DNA of 64,000 nt from Reyranella humidisoli (GCF_019039055.1 NZ_JAHOPB010000001.1:1860001-1924000), one strand, 5' to 3'; positions 25,092 to 34,258 are shown, numbered from the stretch's first letter. Notes: generated by a model from the letters alone, not told the origin. Translations and numbers: made by a program.

Positions 25092-26558
25092 CTACTTCGT
25101 CAGTTTTTCGGAGGCGACACGGATGCGGCCACTGCGGCGTGCCTTGTCGAGTGCCTCGTGATCCCGCTCGGTCTGCCGCGCATAGGCCAGCGAAAACCGG
25201 GCGAGGGCGTCGTCGAGGGCGGTGCTGTTGCCGCAATAGCCCGCGATCGCGGCGGCATCGCCCGACTTCGCATGGGCCAGCGCCAGCGCCCAGCCGCACA
25301 GCGCACAGTATTCGCTGAAGGTTTTCACCCCCTTGGTGTTTCCTTCGACCATCTCGATCCCGCCTTTCATGTCGGCGAGCTGACGGACGTAGAAGTGCCG
25401 GTCGTTCAGCTGCCCCCAGCCGAGGAAGATGTCGGGCGATCCCTGGATCATGCGCTGGCCCACCACGACACGGCGTCCTTCGTTCTCGAAGGGCATCCGA
25501 TAGTCGGAGTAGGCCGCCAGCACGGACGTCTGTGCCTGCTTCACCTGCAGGAACAGCGGATCGTCGCTGTCGTTGCCCATGAGCAGCACGACCCAGCAGC
25601 CGGTTCCGACACTCCCCACGCCGACGACCTTGCGCGCGACGTCGACGATGCGATAGCGCGACAGGAGGCGGCGACGGTCGTAGGTCAACGACTCCAGATA
25701 TGAAGCGAGCATCGCATCCAGTGCCTGTTCGATGGGAATCCCGCCTTCGGTGTGGGTCTCGCGCACCACGAGAGGGATGGACTCGACGATACGATGCTCT
25801 CCATCGACCACTTCGGCGAGCTTGCCGAGGACCCGCTGGTGTCCCTTGCTGCGGGCCTTGCCGATCAGCTTCCGGGCATTCTTGCGGGCCGTGGGTGACA
25901 GGCTCGCCAGAACAGCGTGCTCGTCGATCCGGTCATACCAGGTGGCGAGGTGCCCCATCTCGGCATAGCGGGCCATCCGCACGCGGTAGGAACGCACGGT
26001 TTCCACCGCCGCCTCGGCCGCCTGGTGCTTGTCGCCGCCCATGAAGCGCACGGCGACGGCGGCACTGGCCGCCAGGCGCTTGAGGTCCCATTCCCAAGGG
26101 CCGGGAAACACCTCGTCGAAGTCGTTGATGGCGAAGACCAGGTCGCGCTCGGCGGAGCCGAAGACGCCGAAGTTGGCGACGTGCATGTCGCCGCAGGCGT
26201 TCACCTGCAGGCCGGTGGTGGGCGTGGTGGCGAGGTCGGAGGCCATCACGGCCGCCGAGCCGCGCAGGAAGGCGAAGGGCGAGGCCAGCATGCGTGCAAA
26301 GCGCACCGGCACGAGCTTCTGGGCACGGCTGAGATTCTGCGCCTCAAGGATGGCGACGGGGTCGGGCCGGTCGGCGTTCTTTCGAAACTGGGCGTGGCTC
26401 TCGCGCGGCACGGACTCGCGCAACCTCTTCCCGGCTGCCTTGCGTTCGGCCACGGATTGACGCGGCGCGGTGAAGCGGCCGAGGGTCTCGCCAGCGAACG
26501 CCGCGTTCGGGTGTTCAAGGGCCGGATCGCTCTTCGGTCGCTCGTGTGGCGTGGTCAT
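25092..26558 (-). CDS. DUF2252 family protein
   Basis: 488 residues from ATG 26558, which has GGGAGG about 7 nt upstream; a frame extension to 26591 is possible but has no ribosome site. Family segments are PVRFARMLASPFAFLRGSAA, CGDMHVANFGVFGSAERDLV and FAINDFDEVFPGPWEWDLKR, the last resembling the Asp-containing catalytic segments of aminoglycoside phosphotransferase-like kinases. DUF2252 proteins have no settled biochemical role; a kinase-like fold is commonly inferred. Followed without a gap by the Tat-exported HAD phosphatase. Confidence 0.85.
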   Translation of the reverse strand: MTTPHERPKSDPALEHPNAAFAGETLGRFTAPRQSVAERKAAGKRLRESVPRESHAQFRKNADRPDPVAILEAQNLSRAQKLVPVRFARMLASPFAFLRGSAAVMASDLATTPTTGLQVNACGDMHVANFGVFGSAERDLVFAINDFDEVFPGPWEWDLKRLAASAAVAVRFMGGDKHQAAEAAVETVRSYRVRMARYAEMGHLATWYDRIDEHAVLASLSPTARKNARKLIGKARSKGHQRVLGKLAEVVDGEHRIVESIPLVVRETHTEGGIPIEQALDAMLASYLESLTYDRRRLLSRYRIVDVARKVVGVGSVGTGCWVVLLMGNDSDDPLFLQVKQAQTSVLAAYSDYRMPFENEGRRVVVGQRMIQGSPDIFLGWGQLNDRHFYVRQLADMKGGIEMVEGNTKGVKTFSEYCALCGWALALAHAKSGDAAAIAGYCGNSTALDDALARFSLAYARQTERDHEALDKARRSGRIRVASEKLTK

Positions 26559-26712
26559 TGTGGGCCTCCCAGGCAGCTTTGCGTAGCGCATGGGATACTA
26601 GTCTATCCTCGGATGCGCGAAGTACACGAGGTCGATACGGATTGCGTATGGATCGGGTATCGCGACCGGCCCGACCGGCCTAGAATTCCCGATCAACCAA
26701 GGAGAGACGGGG

Positions 26713-27789
26713 ATGGACGCCAAAGTCAGGACCACCCGGGGGCGCGGCCGGCTCTACGACAGCGTGCTCGACACGATCGGCGACACGCCGTGCATCAGGA
26801 TCAACGCGCTGGCCCCCAAGGGCGTCACCATCTACGTGAAGGCCGAGGCCTTCAACCCCGGCGGATCGGTCAAGGACCGTCTGGCCGTCAACATCATCGA
26901 GGCGGCCGAGCGCAACGGCACCTTGAAGCCCGGTCAGACCGTGGTCGAGGCGACCAGCGGCAATACCGGCATCGGCCTCGCCATGGTCTGCGCCCAGAAG
27001 GGCTATCCGCTGGTGGTCACCATGGCCGACAGCTTCTCGATCGAGCGGCGCAAGCTGATGCGCATGCTGGGCGCCAGGGTCGTGCTCACGCCGCGCGCCC
27101 AGAAGGGCTTCGGCATGTACCAGAAGGCCGTCGAACTCGCGAAGGCCAACGGCTGGTTCCTCGCGCACCAGTTCGAGACCGAGGCCAACGCCGAAATCCA
27201 CGAGGCCACGACGGCGCGCGAGATCCTGGCCGACTTCAAGGGCCAGCGGCTCGACTATTTCGTGAGCGGCTATGGCACCGGCGGCACGGTGACGGGCGTG
27301 GCCCGCGTGCTGCGCAAGGAACGGCCGGAGACGAAGATCATCCTGACCGAGCCGGCCAACGCCCAGCTCCTCGGCAGCGGCAAGGCGCAGGAGCGCGGCG
27401 CCGACGGCTCACCCGCCGTAAGTCATCCGGCTTTCGAACCGCATCCCATCCAGGGTTGGACGCCGGACTTCATCCCGCTGGTCCTGCAGGAGTCGGTCGA
27501 CCGCAAGTTCTACGATGAGCTTGTGCCGATCGCCGGTGCCGAGGGGATCAAATGCGCCAAGGCGCTGGCACAGAAGGAAGGCATCTTCACCGGCATCTCC
27601 GGCGGCTCCACCTTCGCCGTTTCCCTGCAGGTCGCTGCGAAGGCTGCGCCCGGCTCGGTCATCCTCTGCATGCTGCCCGACACCGGCGAACGCTATCTCA
27701 CGACGCCGCTGTTCGACGGCATCATCGACGACATGGACGAGGCCGAGATCGCCATCTCGAAATCCACGCCCGGCTATCAGATGGGGTAG
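26713..27789 (+). CDS. cysteine synthase family PLP enzyme
   Basis: 358 residues, beta-family PLP fold. The Schiff-base lysine lies in FNPGGSVKDRLA (Lys56 or near), the substrate loop in EATSGNTGIGLAMVC, the phosphate-binding loop is GYGTGGTVTGVARVL, and the C-terminal cofactor serine is in GISGGSTFAVSLQ. O-acetylserine sulfhydrylase would make cysteine from O-acetylserine and sulfide. The C-terminal 40 residues (SKSTPGYQMG) extend beyond short CysK forms. Single gene, followed by an intergenic repeat and convergent with the ROK gene. Confidence 0.88.
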   Translation: MDAKVRTTRGRGRLYDSVLDTIGDTPCIRINALAPKGVTIYVKAEAFNPGGSVKDRLAVNIIEAAERNGTLKPGQTVVEATSGNTGIGLAMVCAQKGYPLVVTMADSFSIERRKLMRMLGARVVLTPRAQKGFGMYQKAVELAKANGWFLAHQFETEANAEIHEATTAREILADFKGQRLDYFVSGYGTGGTVTGVARVLRKERPETKIILTEPANAQLLGSGKAQERGADGSPAVSHPAFEPHPIQGWTPDFIPLVLQESVDRKFYDELVPIAGAEGIKCAKALAQKEGIFTGISGGSTFAVSLQVAAKAAPGSVILCMLPDTGERYLTTPLFDGIIDDMDEAEIAISKSTPGYQMG

Positions 27790-27804
27790 GGCGCCAGAAG
27801 AGAA

Positions 27805-27903
27805 GGATCCCTCGCTAGGCTCGGGATGACACCATTGTTGAAGTTGGCGCAGATGCGCCAATGCAGCAAACCGGTGTCATCCTGAGCGTAGCGACGGATC
27901 CTA
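27805..27903. repeat. intergenic inverted repeat (GTCATCC...GGATCC family)
   Basis: The arms starting at GGATCC 27805 and ending at GGATCC near 27902 are imperfect inverted copies containing GGATGACACC and GGTGTCATCC. A perfect inner palindrome, TTGGCGCA-ga-TGCGCCAA, lies at 27844-27861. The same arm sequence recurs at 38200-38264 and 47621-47707. It lies between convergent genes. Confidence 0.8.
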
Positions 27904-27918
27904 CCTTGTTCGATTGCG

Positions 27919-29007
27919 TCACTCGCGATTGGTGAACCGCGCATTGCCCAGGCCGGTGCCGATCGTCATCACGCCCCAGTGCTCGACGTCCTTCATGTTC
28001 GGCACTTCGCTCAGCCCCTGGACGACCGCGTCGTTGTGGATCTGGATGAAGATATCGTGGGCACCGATCTTGGGGAGGTGTGCCGAGAGCGCGGCGGCGA
28101 GGTTGAAGGACTTGCCCTCCCAGTTGCCGGGCAGGTTCTGCCCACCCTTGAGGATGAAGCCGTGCTCGTCGATCAGGCCGGGGCAGCCGATTCCCATGAA
28201 GGGTGCGAGCTTCATCTTCTCCTCGCCCGCGCGGTCGATCAGCTTGGCGAGCATGGCGGCAATCTTCTCGACCGCCTCGTCGCGCCCGGGCTTGTCGTCG
28301 GCGTGGCGCCAGACCTGGCGCTTCCACACGTCGGCTTCTTCGATCTCGCCGCGCTTGCCCGAATTGAGTTCGACAACGCCCACCCGCACGTTGGTGCCGC
28401 CGATGTCGACGGCGAGGATGGCATCGTGCCCTGCCATCACCCAGCTTGGGGCGAGATGTACGGCACCAATCAGGCCCGCTTCGTCGGGATCGTTCTGGAT
28501 CGCCGCGAGCTCGATTTTGATGCCATCGGCCGCCAGCATGATGCTGGTCCGTCCCATCGCCAGCTCTCCGATCCGGCTGCCGATCATGCCGCCTCCGATC
28601 ACGATGCGCTGCGTGTCCTTCCACGTGTCCAATCGGAGGAAGCGGCGAATCACGGTCGCCAGTTCGCCGGCGAACTCCTCCACGACGGTGTGGACGAGGC
28701 CCGCTGACACCGGGTCGCCGCTGGACAGCATCTTGTCGAGCTTCGATTTCGAGATTTCCTCCATCGGCACGTCGCCGAACGGATCCTCTCCGCGCTCCTT
28801 CAGACGGTCTCGCCAATCGGCCAGGATGGCGTGAAAGGCGCGGCGACTGGCGCGATCGCCGACGAAGCCTTCTTCATCGCGCAATTCTTCATTGTAGGTA
28901 TCCACCGTGACGGCCGGCAGGACACGGCCGCCATGGACGAGAACTGCGGGCGGCGTAATCGTCTCTTCGGGGAGCGTCGTATCCTGGGCTTTCGTCATGG
29001 CGCTCAT
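27919..29007 (-). CDS. ROK-family sugar-kinase-like protein with circularly permuted motif order
   Basis: 362 residues from ATG 29007, which has AGGGAG upstream. The C-terminal half carries the start of a ROK domain: AVDIGGTNVRVGVVE (199-213), GIGCPG (272-277), catalytic IHNDAVVQGLSE (323-334) and TIGTGLG (348-354), after which the protein ends. The segments that normally follow, IVIGGG (135-140) and GLIGAVHLAP (178-187), are instead in the N-terminal half, preceded by the helix GDPVSAGLVHTVVEEFAGEL. The usual zinc motif (GHxxxCxCGxxGC) is absent. ROK proteins phosphorylate hexoses or act as repressors; no DNA-binding domain is seen, so a kinase role is more likely. The sugar is unknown. Confidence 0.8.
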   Translation of the reverse strand: MSAMTKAQDTTLPEETITPPAVLVHGGRVLPAVTVDTYNEELRDEEGFVGDRASRRAFHAILADWRDRLKERGEDPFGDVPMEEISKSKLDKMLSSGDPVSAGLVHTVVEEFAGELATVIRRFLRLDTWKDTQRIVIGGGMIGSRIGELAMGRTSIMLAADGIKIELAAIQNDPDEAGLIGAVHLAPSWVMAGHDAILAVDIGGTNVRVGVVELNSGKRGEIEEADVWKRQVWRHADDKPGRDEAVEKIAAMLAKLIDRAGEEKMKLAPFMGIGCPGLIDEHGFILKGGQNLPGNWEGKSFNLAAALSAHLPKIGAHDIFIQIHNDAVVQGLSEVPNMKDVEHWGVMTIGTGLGNARFTNRE

Positions 29008-29111
29008 GCGCGTCTCCCTGTGAGGCCCCATGAACGGGCGGTGCAGGTCAAAAGTTCCCCTGCGACCGGAAAGCACGGCAACACAGGGGCAGGTCGGACG
29101 TTGTGGCCGCG

Positions 29112-30191
29112 ATGAAACTTTTCAAATGCCAGAGCTGCCAGCAGATCCTGTATTTCGAGAACGATGTCTGCGTGAAATGCGGGCACAGGCTCGGATACGT
29201 CCCCGAGGCCGCAACCCTCTCGGCGCTGGAGCCGAACGGCGACCTGTGGCGCGCCCTGGTGTCGCCGGACGTGCTGTACCGCTTCTGCGCCAATGCCCAG
29301 CAGGCCACCTGCAACTGGCTTGTCGATTCGACATCGCCGGAAGCGTTCTGCCTGTCCTGCCGGCACAACAGGACGATCCCTGACCTGACCGTCGCCGACA
29401 ACCTCGCCAACTGGCAGAAGATCGAGATCGCCAAGCACCGGATGTTCTATTCGTTGCTGCGGTTCAAGCTGCCGGCCCCGACCAAGGCCGAATCGCCGGA
29501 AGCGGGGCTTGCCTTCGACTTCCTGGCAGAGCTTCCGGATCCCAATGCACCCAAGGTCATGACCGGCCACGACAACGGCCTGATCACCCTGGCGCTGGCC
29601 GAGGCCGACGACGCCTGCCGCGAGCAGAATCGCGTCGCCATGCATGAGCCGTATCGCACGCTGATCGGCCACTTCCGGCACGAGATCGGGCACTACTACT
29701 GGGACCGGCTGGTGCGTGACGGCGGCCAGCTCGACGCCTGCCGCGCAATCTTCGGCGACGACAGTCATGACTACGGTCAGGCGCTGCAGAACCACTATGC
29801 CAATGGCGCGCCCCCCGACTGGCAGGAAAGCTTCGTGAGTCAGTACGCGACCTCGCACCCGTGGGAGGATTTCGCCGAGACCTGGGCGCACTACCTCCAC
29901 ATCGTCGATACGCTGGAGATCGCGCGCGCCTTCGGCCTGTCGACCCAGCCGCTTCTGGCCAAAGGCGAGGAGCTGGATGCCAGCGTCGACTTCGATCCCT
30001 ATCGCGCCACCGAGATCGGCCAGCTCATCGACAGCTGGCTGCCATTGTCGCTGGCGCTCAACAGCCTCAACCGCGCCATGGGCCAGCCCGACCTCTATCC
30101 TTTCGTGCTGTCACCGCCAGCGATCGAGAAATTGGGCTTCATTCACAAGCTCGTGCACGGCGCCAACGTTGCGGCCGCGCCCGCGGTTTAG
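29112..30191 (+). CDS. zinc-binding metallopeptidase-like protein with N-terminal zinc ribbon
   Basis: 359 residues from ATG 29112; GTG 29103 is an alternative 3 codons upstream. Residues 6-23 hold a zinc ribbon (CQSC...CVKC), and further cysteine pairs occur around 59-83 (CLSC). The catalytic HExxH is HFRHEIGHYYWDRL with His190, Glu191 and His194, and a downstream EDFAETWAHYLH supplies a likely third ligand. This matches the zinc_ribbon plus putative zinc-peptidase (DUF2248-like) family; the substrate is unknown. Divergent from the ROK gene with about 100 bp between starts. Confidence 0.8.
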   Translation: MKLFKCQSCQQILYFENDVCVKCGHRLGYVPEAATLSALEPNGDLWRALVSPDVLYRFCANAQQATCNWLVDSTSPEAFCLSCRHNRTIPDLTVADNLANWQKIEIAKHRMFYSLLRFKLPAPTKAESPEAGLAFDFLAELPDPNAPKVMTGHDNGLITLALAEADDACREQNRVAMHEPYRTLIGHFRHEIGHYYWDRLVRDGGQLDACRAIFGDDSHDYGQALQNHYANGAPPDWQESFVSQYATSHPWEDFAETWAHYLHIVDTLEIARAFGLSTQPLLAKGEELDASVDFDPYRATEIGQLIDSWLPLSLALNSLNRAMGQPDLYPFVLSPPAIEKLGFIHKLVHGANVAAAPAV

Positions 30192-30220
30192 GGTCTTTCC
30201 GATCGACGCAGAATCAAGTT

Positions 30221-30339
30221 CCTCCCCATTCAAATGGGGAGGTGGCGGCGTCTTACGCCGTCGGAGGGGGCATTGCTTTGCGCCACCCATGACCCCATCG
30301 CCCCGTATGACGGGGCACTTCCCCATCTGAATGGGGAAG
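30221..30339. repeat. intergenic palindromic repeat (CCTCCCCAT family)
   Basis: Hairpin CCTCCCCAT/ATGGGGAGG (30221-30242) and hairpin CTTCCCCAT/ATGGGGAAG (30318-30339) flank further small inverted repeats (GCGTCTTACGCCGTC; CCCCGTATGACGGGG). Architecture resembles the element at 16697-16789. It lies between the convergent zinc peptidase and DUF3500 genes. Confidence 0.75.
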
Positions 30340-30388
30340 TAATTGATCTTTGATAGCCAAGTCCAAGCCGGAAAGATTCTAGCCCGCG

Positions 30389-31465
30389 TCAGCGGTGCTT
30401 CTGCTGGCGATAGTGATCGGCCAGCGCGTCGCGGCCGAAATCGGCGGCGAGGTCGCGCCACACCGCATGGACGTGGTTGGCACCGTTCTGCGTGTTGTCG
30501 TGCTCGATCAGGGTCATGGGGCCGTGGACCCGGAAGTAGTGCGCCTCGCCTGGTGTCACTGACCCCGCCCAGGCGAAACGGAAGGTCGCGAGACCCTGCT
30601 GCATCACGCGCTGTTTCTGCTGGGCCAGAAGATCGGCGGCGAGCGTGCCGAGGAAACGGTCCATCAGCGCCTCGACCAGGGTGCGCTGCGCGCCGGTCAT
30701 CTCACCCAGCAACAAGCCCTTTGGGCTACCGAGATCCTGCTCGCGCTGCGGGCTCGCCACGATCTCGCCGAACGAGCGGTTGGCGATGGTCGCGGCCTGT
30801 CGTTGCTGTTCGTTGAGGCCGGCCATGATCTGGCGGGCAATGTCTTCGGAGGCGCCGAGCAGGCGGAAGCCGCGATTGGGGCCGTCGCGCACCGTGGCAG
30901 GATGGGCGCCTGTGAAGATCGGCGTCACCGAGACATGGCCGGCGGCGGGCAGGGCCACGTTCAGCGAGAGGTGATGGCCTTCGAAGCGCCAGCCCCAGGG
31001 GAAGCGGCCGGGCGTGCCGAACACCGAGACGTAATAGCGGGCGGGGTCGCGAAAGCTGCCCTGCTGCTCGCGCAGCACGCCTTCGAGCAGGCGCACGCCG
31101 TCGAGTAGTTCGAGTCCGCGCTGGTTCAGCACCGAGGCGAACAGCGCGCGGGCCGCGTCGGCCTGGTTCTGCCGCATCTCGCCCAGAGCGAGACCCGGGC
31201 GGCTGCGCGGGATGTAGTGCCAGTCGAGGCGATTGGCCGAGTCGAAAGCGATCATCGCCTTCTGGCGCTGGCCCTCGTCGAGCGAGATCAGGAAGCGATT
31301 GGCGGCGTCGGCGATGCGCTGCGCGGCGTCGACCGTCTGGGCGCTGGCGGCACCGAACGGCAGCAGAGCGGCCACCGCCAGCACGGTCCGCCGCGTGGGC
31401 GGGCCGTGGTGGTGATGATGGTGGTGAGGCTCCTCGTCGTGCGGATGCCAGCCGTCGTGCGGCAT
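30389..31465 (-). CDS. DUF3500 family exported protein with His-rich N-terminus
   Basis: 358 residues. The first 22 are unusual: MPHDGWHPHDEEP followed by seven consecutive histidines. A Tat-like signal comes next (PTRRTVLAVAALLPFGAASA, cleavage near AQT). The mature part matches DUF3500 proteins (RYYVSVFGTPG, WGWRFEGHHLSLN, HYFRVHGPMTLIEHDNTQN). Function is unknown; the conserved His-rich surface (EGHHLSLN, HVHAVW) suggests a metal or redox role. Last gene of the dsbD / redoxin / DUF3500 operon, 10 bp after the redoxin. The His tract precedes the signal peptide, so it would be cytoplasmic or cleaved off. Confidence 0.82.
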   Translation of the reverse strand: MPHDGWHPHDEEPHHHHHHHGPPTRRTVLAVAALLPFGAASAQTVDAAQRIADAANRFLISLDEGQRQKAMIAFDSANRLDWHYIPRSRPGLALGEMRQNQADAARALFASVLNQRGLELLDGVRLLEGVLREQQGSFRDPARYYVSVFGTPGRFPWGWRFEGHHLSLNVALPAAGHVSVTPIFTGAHPATVRDGPNRGFRLLGASEDIARQIMAGLNEQQRQAATIANRSFGEIVASPQREQDLGSPKGLLLGEMTGAQRTLVEALMDRFLGTLAADLLAQQKQRVMQQGLATFRFAWAGSVTPGEAHYFRVHGPMTLIEHDNTQNGANHVHAVWRDLAADFGRDALADHYRQQKHR

Positions 31466-31475
31466 GGCCGGTCCG

Positions 31476-32117
31476 TCAGGTCGAGGTCTTCGGGTATTTC
31501 AGCGTGCAGCCATAGGCGCGGGTCGAGGAGTCGGCGACCTTCTGGCCGGCCTGCACCTGGCCCAGCGCGACGCGGACGTACTGCGTGGCCTTGGGGATGT
31601 CGGCGGCGCTGGACGACGGGATCGAGTCGATGCCGCCCTTGTAGACCAGCGTGCCGTTGGCATCGATGATGTACATGTGCGGCGTCACCGTCGCGCCGTA
31701 AGCGCGCGCGACCTTGCTCTGCGGGTCGAGCAGCACGGCGGCCGGCGCGGCGTTGCGGCTCCTGGTGAGGTCGTTCGCCTGCTGCGCGGTGACATGGCCC
31801 TGCTCGCCGGTGGCGGAGGAGGCGACGGTCAGCCAGACGACGCCCTTGGCGGCGGCCTCGCGCTGCTGGTCCTGCATGTTGTTGGCGTTGTAGTGCTTGC
31901 GCACATAGGGGCAGTCGTGATTCGTCGTCTCGAGCACGACGATCTTGCCCTTGAGGTCGGCCAGCGACCAGGTCTTGCCGTTGCTGTCGACGGCGCTGAA
32001 CTGAGGTGCGGGCTTGCCCACATCGGGGCTCGTCGTGGCGAAGGCGGCGGCCGGAGCGATGGCGATCGCGGCGCTGCCGAGCAGCAGGGTACGACGGGGG
32101 ACATTCAGCTTCGACAT
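31476..32117 (-). CDS. exported thioredoxin-fold/redoxin (AhpC/TSA-like) protein
   Basis: 213 residues. A twin-arginine-type signal (VPRRTLLLGSAAIAIAPAAA) is followed by a redoxin domain: GKPAPQFSAVDSNGKTWSL, reactive Cys69 in TNHDCPYVRKHYN, and TVTPHMYIIDANGTLVYKGG. A second cysteine near the C-terminus lies in AYGCTLKY, typical of this thioredoxin subfamily. It likely acts as a periplasmic thiol peroxidase or reductase fed electrons by the neighbouring DsbD. It starts 8 bp after dsbD. Confidence 0.85.
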   Translation of the reverse strand: MSKLNVPRRTLLLGSAAIAIAPAAAFATTSPDVGKPAPQFSAVDSNGKTWSLADLKGKIVVLETTNHDCPYVRKHYNANNMQDQQREAAAKGVVWLTVASSATGEQGHVTAQQANDLTRSRNAAPAAVLLDPQSKVARAYGATVTPHMYIIDANGTLVYKGGIDSIPSSSAADIPKATQYVRVALGQVQAGQKVADSSTRAYGCTLKYPKTST

Positions 32118-32125
32118 GGTGCCTC

Positions 32126-34258
32126 CTAACGTTTGGCTTGCTGGATCGACGACAGTTCCGAGAGGATCAGCGACTCGGTGAGGACCTGCGGCAGGATCTT
32201 CGGTCGATCCGCGCCCGGTGCCCAGAACAGGTAGAGCGGTACGCCCGCCCGGCCGAGTTCCTTCAGGACGCCCGTGATCTCGGCATCACGGTTGGTCCAG
32301 TCGCCCTTGAGCTTGACGACGCCCGCCTGCTCGAAGGCCTTGCGGACGGCCGGCACTTCGAGTGCGACGCGCTCGTTCACAAGGCAGGTGATGCACCAGG
32401 CGGCGGTGAAGTCGACGAACACCGGCTTGCCGGCGGCAACGGCCTCGGCCATCCGGGCACGCGAAAAACGCTCCCAGCCCTCGAAGCTGACGCCGGCACT
32501 GGCAGCGCCCGACGCCGAGGCGGCGGTCGCGGGACTGTCGTCGATCTTCAGCGTCGCGGCGAAGGCCAGCAGCACGGCGGCGGCGGCGAGGCCGCGCCGT
32601 ACCCAGGTGCCCGCCGGGGCGCCGCTGCCGATCCGCAGCAGCCAGATGGCGAAGGCGATCAGGATCATGCCGCCCAGCGCATAGAGCACGCCATCGGCGC
32701 CGGTCTGCTGGGTCAGCACCCAGATCATCCAGACGGCCGAGGCATACATCGGGAAAGCGAGGAACTGACGCAGCCGGTCCATCCACGCGCCCGGCCGCGG
32801 CATAAGCCGCTGCAGCGCGGGCGTCATCGACAAAGCGAGATAGGGGAGGGCCAGACCGAGGCCCATCGCCAGCAGCACCGCCACGGTGGCGGGCGCGGGC
32901 TGGCTGAGGGCAAAGCCCAGGGCCGCTGCCATGAACGGCGCGGTGCAGGGCGTCGCCACGATCACCGCCAGCACGCCGGTGAAGAAGGCGCCGGTCGTGC
33001 CGCCGCGCGAGACCAGACCCTGGCCGACGCCGGCCAGCCGCCCGCCGACCTCGAACACGCCGGAGAGGTTCAGGCCGACCACGAAGAACAGATAGGCGAT
33101 CAGCAGCGAGAAGACCGGCGACTGGAACTGGAAGCCCCAGTTCACCTCGCCGGCAGCCGAGCGGATCGCGATGACCACGCCGGCCATGGCGGCGAAGGAG
33201 ATCAGGACACCTGCGGTATAGGCGATGCCGTCGCGCCGCATGACGCTCTGCTCGTGACCCGCGAGGCGCGCGAAGGCCGCGGCTTTCATGGCCAGCACCG
33301 GGAACACGCAGGGCATCAGGTTCAGGATCAGGCCGCCCAGCAGCGCGAACAGCAGCGCCTGCACCAGCGAGATTTCTTCCGCTCCCACAGCGTTCGCCAG
33401 CGACGCCGTGGCCGTCGGCACGAAGGCGGGGTCGAGCCTGGCCGAGAGATCGAAGGCCTGCTTCACGCTGCCGTCGGCAGTCTTCTCCGTCAGGACCAGC
33501 GTACCGGCGAGTTCGGCCGGCATTGCCGTCTTGGCGTCGCCCTTCTTCAGCGGAATGCGGATGCCCTTGGCGGTGACCGTGGCGTTCTGCTTCGCCATGG
33601 TGGCGACGGGGCCCCACTCGGCCGGGAAGAAATAGATATCGCTGATCGCGCCGGCTTTCAGGCCCTTCGCCTCGACCAGCAGGGTCGGATCGCCGGCCTT
33701 CGACACGCCGTAGCGCGCGGGCCACGGGCTCTGCGTCGGCAGCGCGCGGCGCGCCTGCTCAAACAGGGTCCGCGTCTCCGGCGAGGCCGGCGTCGCGGCG
33801 GCACCCGACGGCAGCACCAGCTCGAACCGGCCTTCCTCGGGAATGCAGACGTCTTCGCAGACCAGCCAATTGGCTTCCGCCGCGAGGGTGAGCGGCCCCG
33901 AGAGATTGGCCGGCGGCGTGATGCGCACCAGCAGGACGGACTCGTCCTTGAAGCCGTAGTTGGTGATGCCGCCGATATCGAAGCGAGACGGCGCCGGCCA
34001 GACGATCGGATCGGCCCTGACGCCTTCGGGCAGCTTCCAGGCGATTTCCGTGGGTAGGCCCGATTCGCCCGGATTCTTCCAGTAGGTGTGCCACTTCGGC
34101 CGGATGGTCTGGCGCAGGCCGACCCAGAAGGGCTCGCCTGGCTTCACCGTCGCCACTTCGGCCACGAGCTCGGAACGCACATGGTCGGTCTGTACGACAG
34201 ACTGCGCAAAAGCCGGGCTTGCCAGCAGAACGAGCAGGAAGGCGAGGAAACGTCCCAT
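32126..34258 (-). CDS. dsbD: thiol:disulfide interchange protein DsbD
   Basis: 710 residues from ATG 34258 (MGRFLAFLLVLLASPAFA is the signal peptide; TTAGGAAAG upstream is the ribosome site). The N-terminal periplasmic domain has the cysteine pair WLVCEDVCIPEEG. The membrane domain of about eight helices has the paired cysteines LNLMPCVFPVLAMK and ATPCTAPFM. The C-terminal thioredoxin domain has DFTAAWCITCLVNERVAL. It moves electrons from cytoplasmic thioredoxin to periplasmic acceptors. Its operon partners here, a Tat-exported redoxin and DUF3500, are the likely clients. Confidence 0.92.
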   Translation of the reverse strand: MGRFLAFLLVLLASPAFAQSVVQTDHVRSELVAEVATVKPGEPFWVGLRQTIRPKWHTYWKNPGESGLPTEIAWKLPEGVRADPIVWPAPSRFDIGGITNYGFKDESVLLVRITPPANLSGPLTLAAEANWLVCEDVCIPEEGRFELVLPSGAAATPASPETRTLFEQARRALPTQSPWPARYGVSKAGDPTLLVEAKGLKAGAISDIYFFPAEWGPVATMAKQNATVTAKGIRIPLKKGDAKTAMPAELAGTLVLTEKTADGSVKQAFDLSARLDPAFVPTATASLANAVGAEEISLVQALLFALLGGLILNLMPCVFPVLAMKAAAFARLAGHEQSVMRRDGIAYTAGVLISFAAMAGVVIAIRSAAGEVNWGFQFQSPVFSLLIAYLFFVVGLNLSGVFEVGGRLAGVGQGLVSRGGTTGAFFTGVLAVIVATPCTAPFMAAALGFALSQPAPATVAVLLAMGLGLALPYLALSMTPALQRLMPRPGAWMDRLRQFLAFPMYASAVWMIWVLTQQTGADGVLYALGGMILIAFAIWLLRIGSGAPAGTWVRRGLAAAAVLLAFAATLKIDDSPATAASASGAASAGVSFEGWERFSRARMAEAVAAGKPVFVDFTAAWCITCLVNERVALEVPAVRKAFEQAGVVKLKGDWTNRDAEITGVLKELGRAGVPLYLFWAPGADRPKILPQVLTESLILSELSSIQQAKR

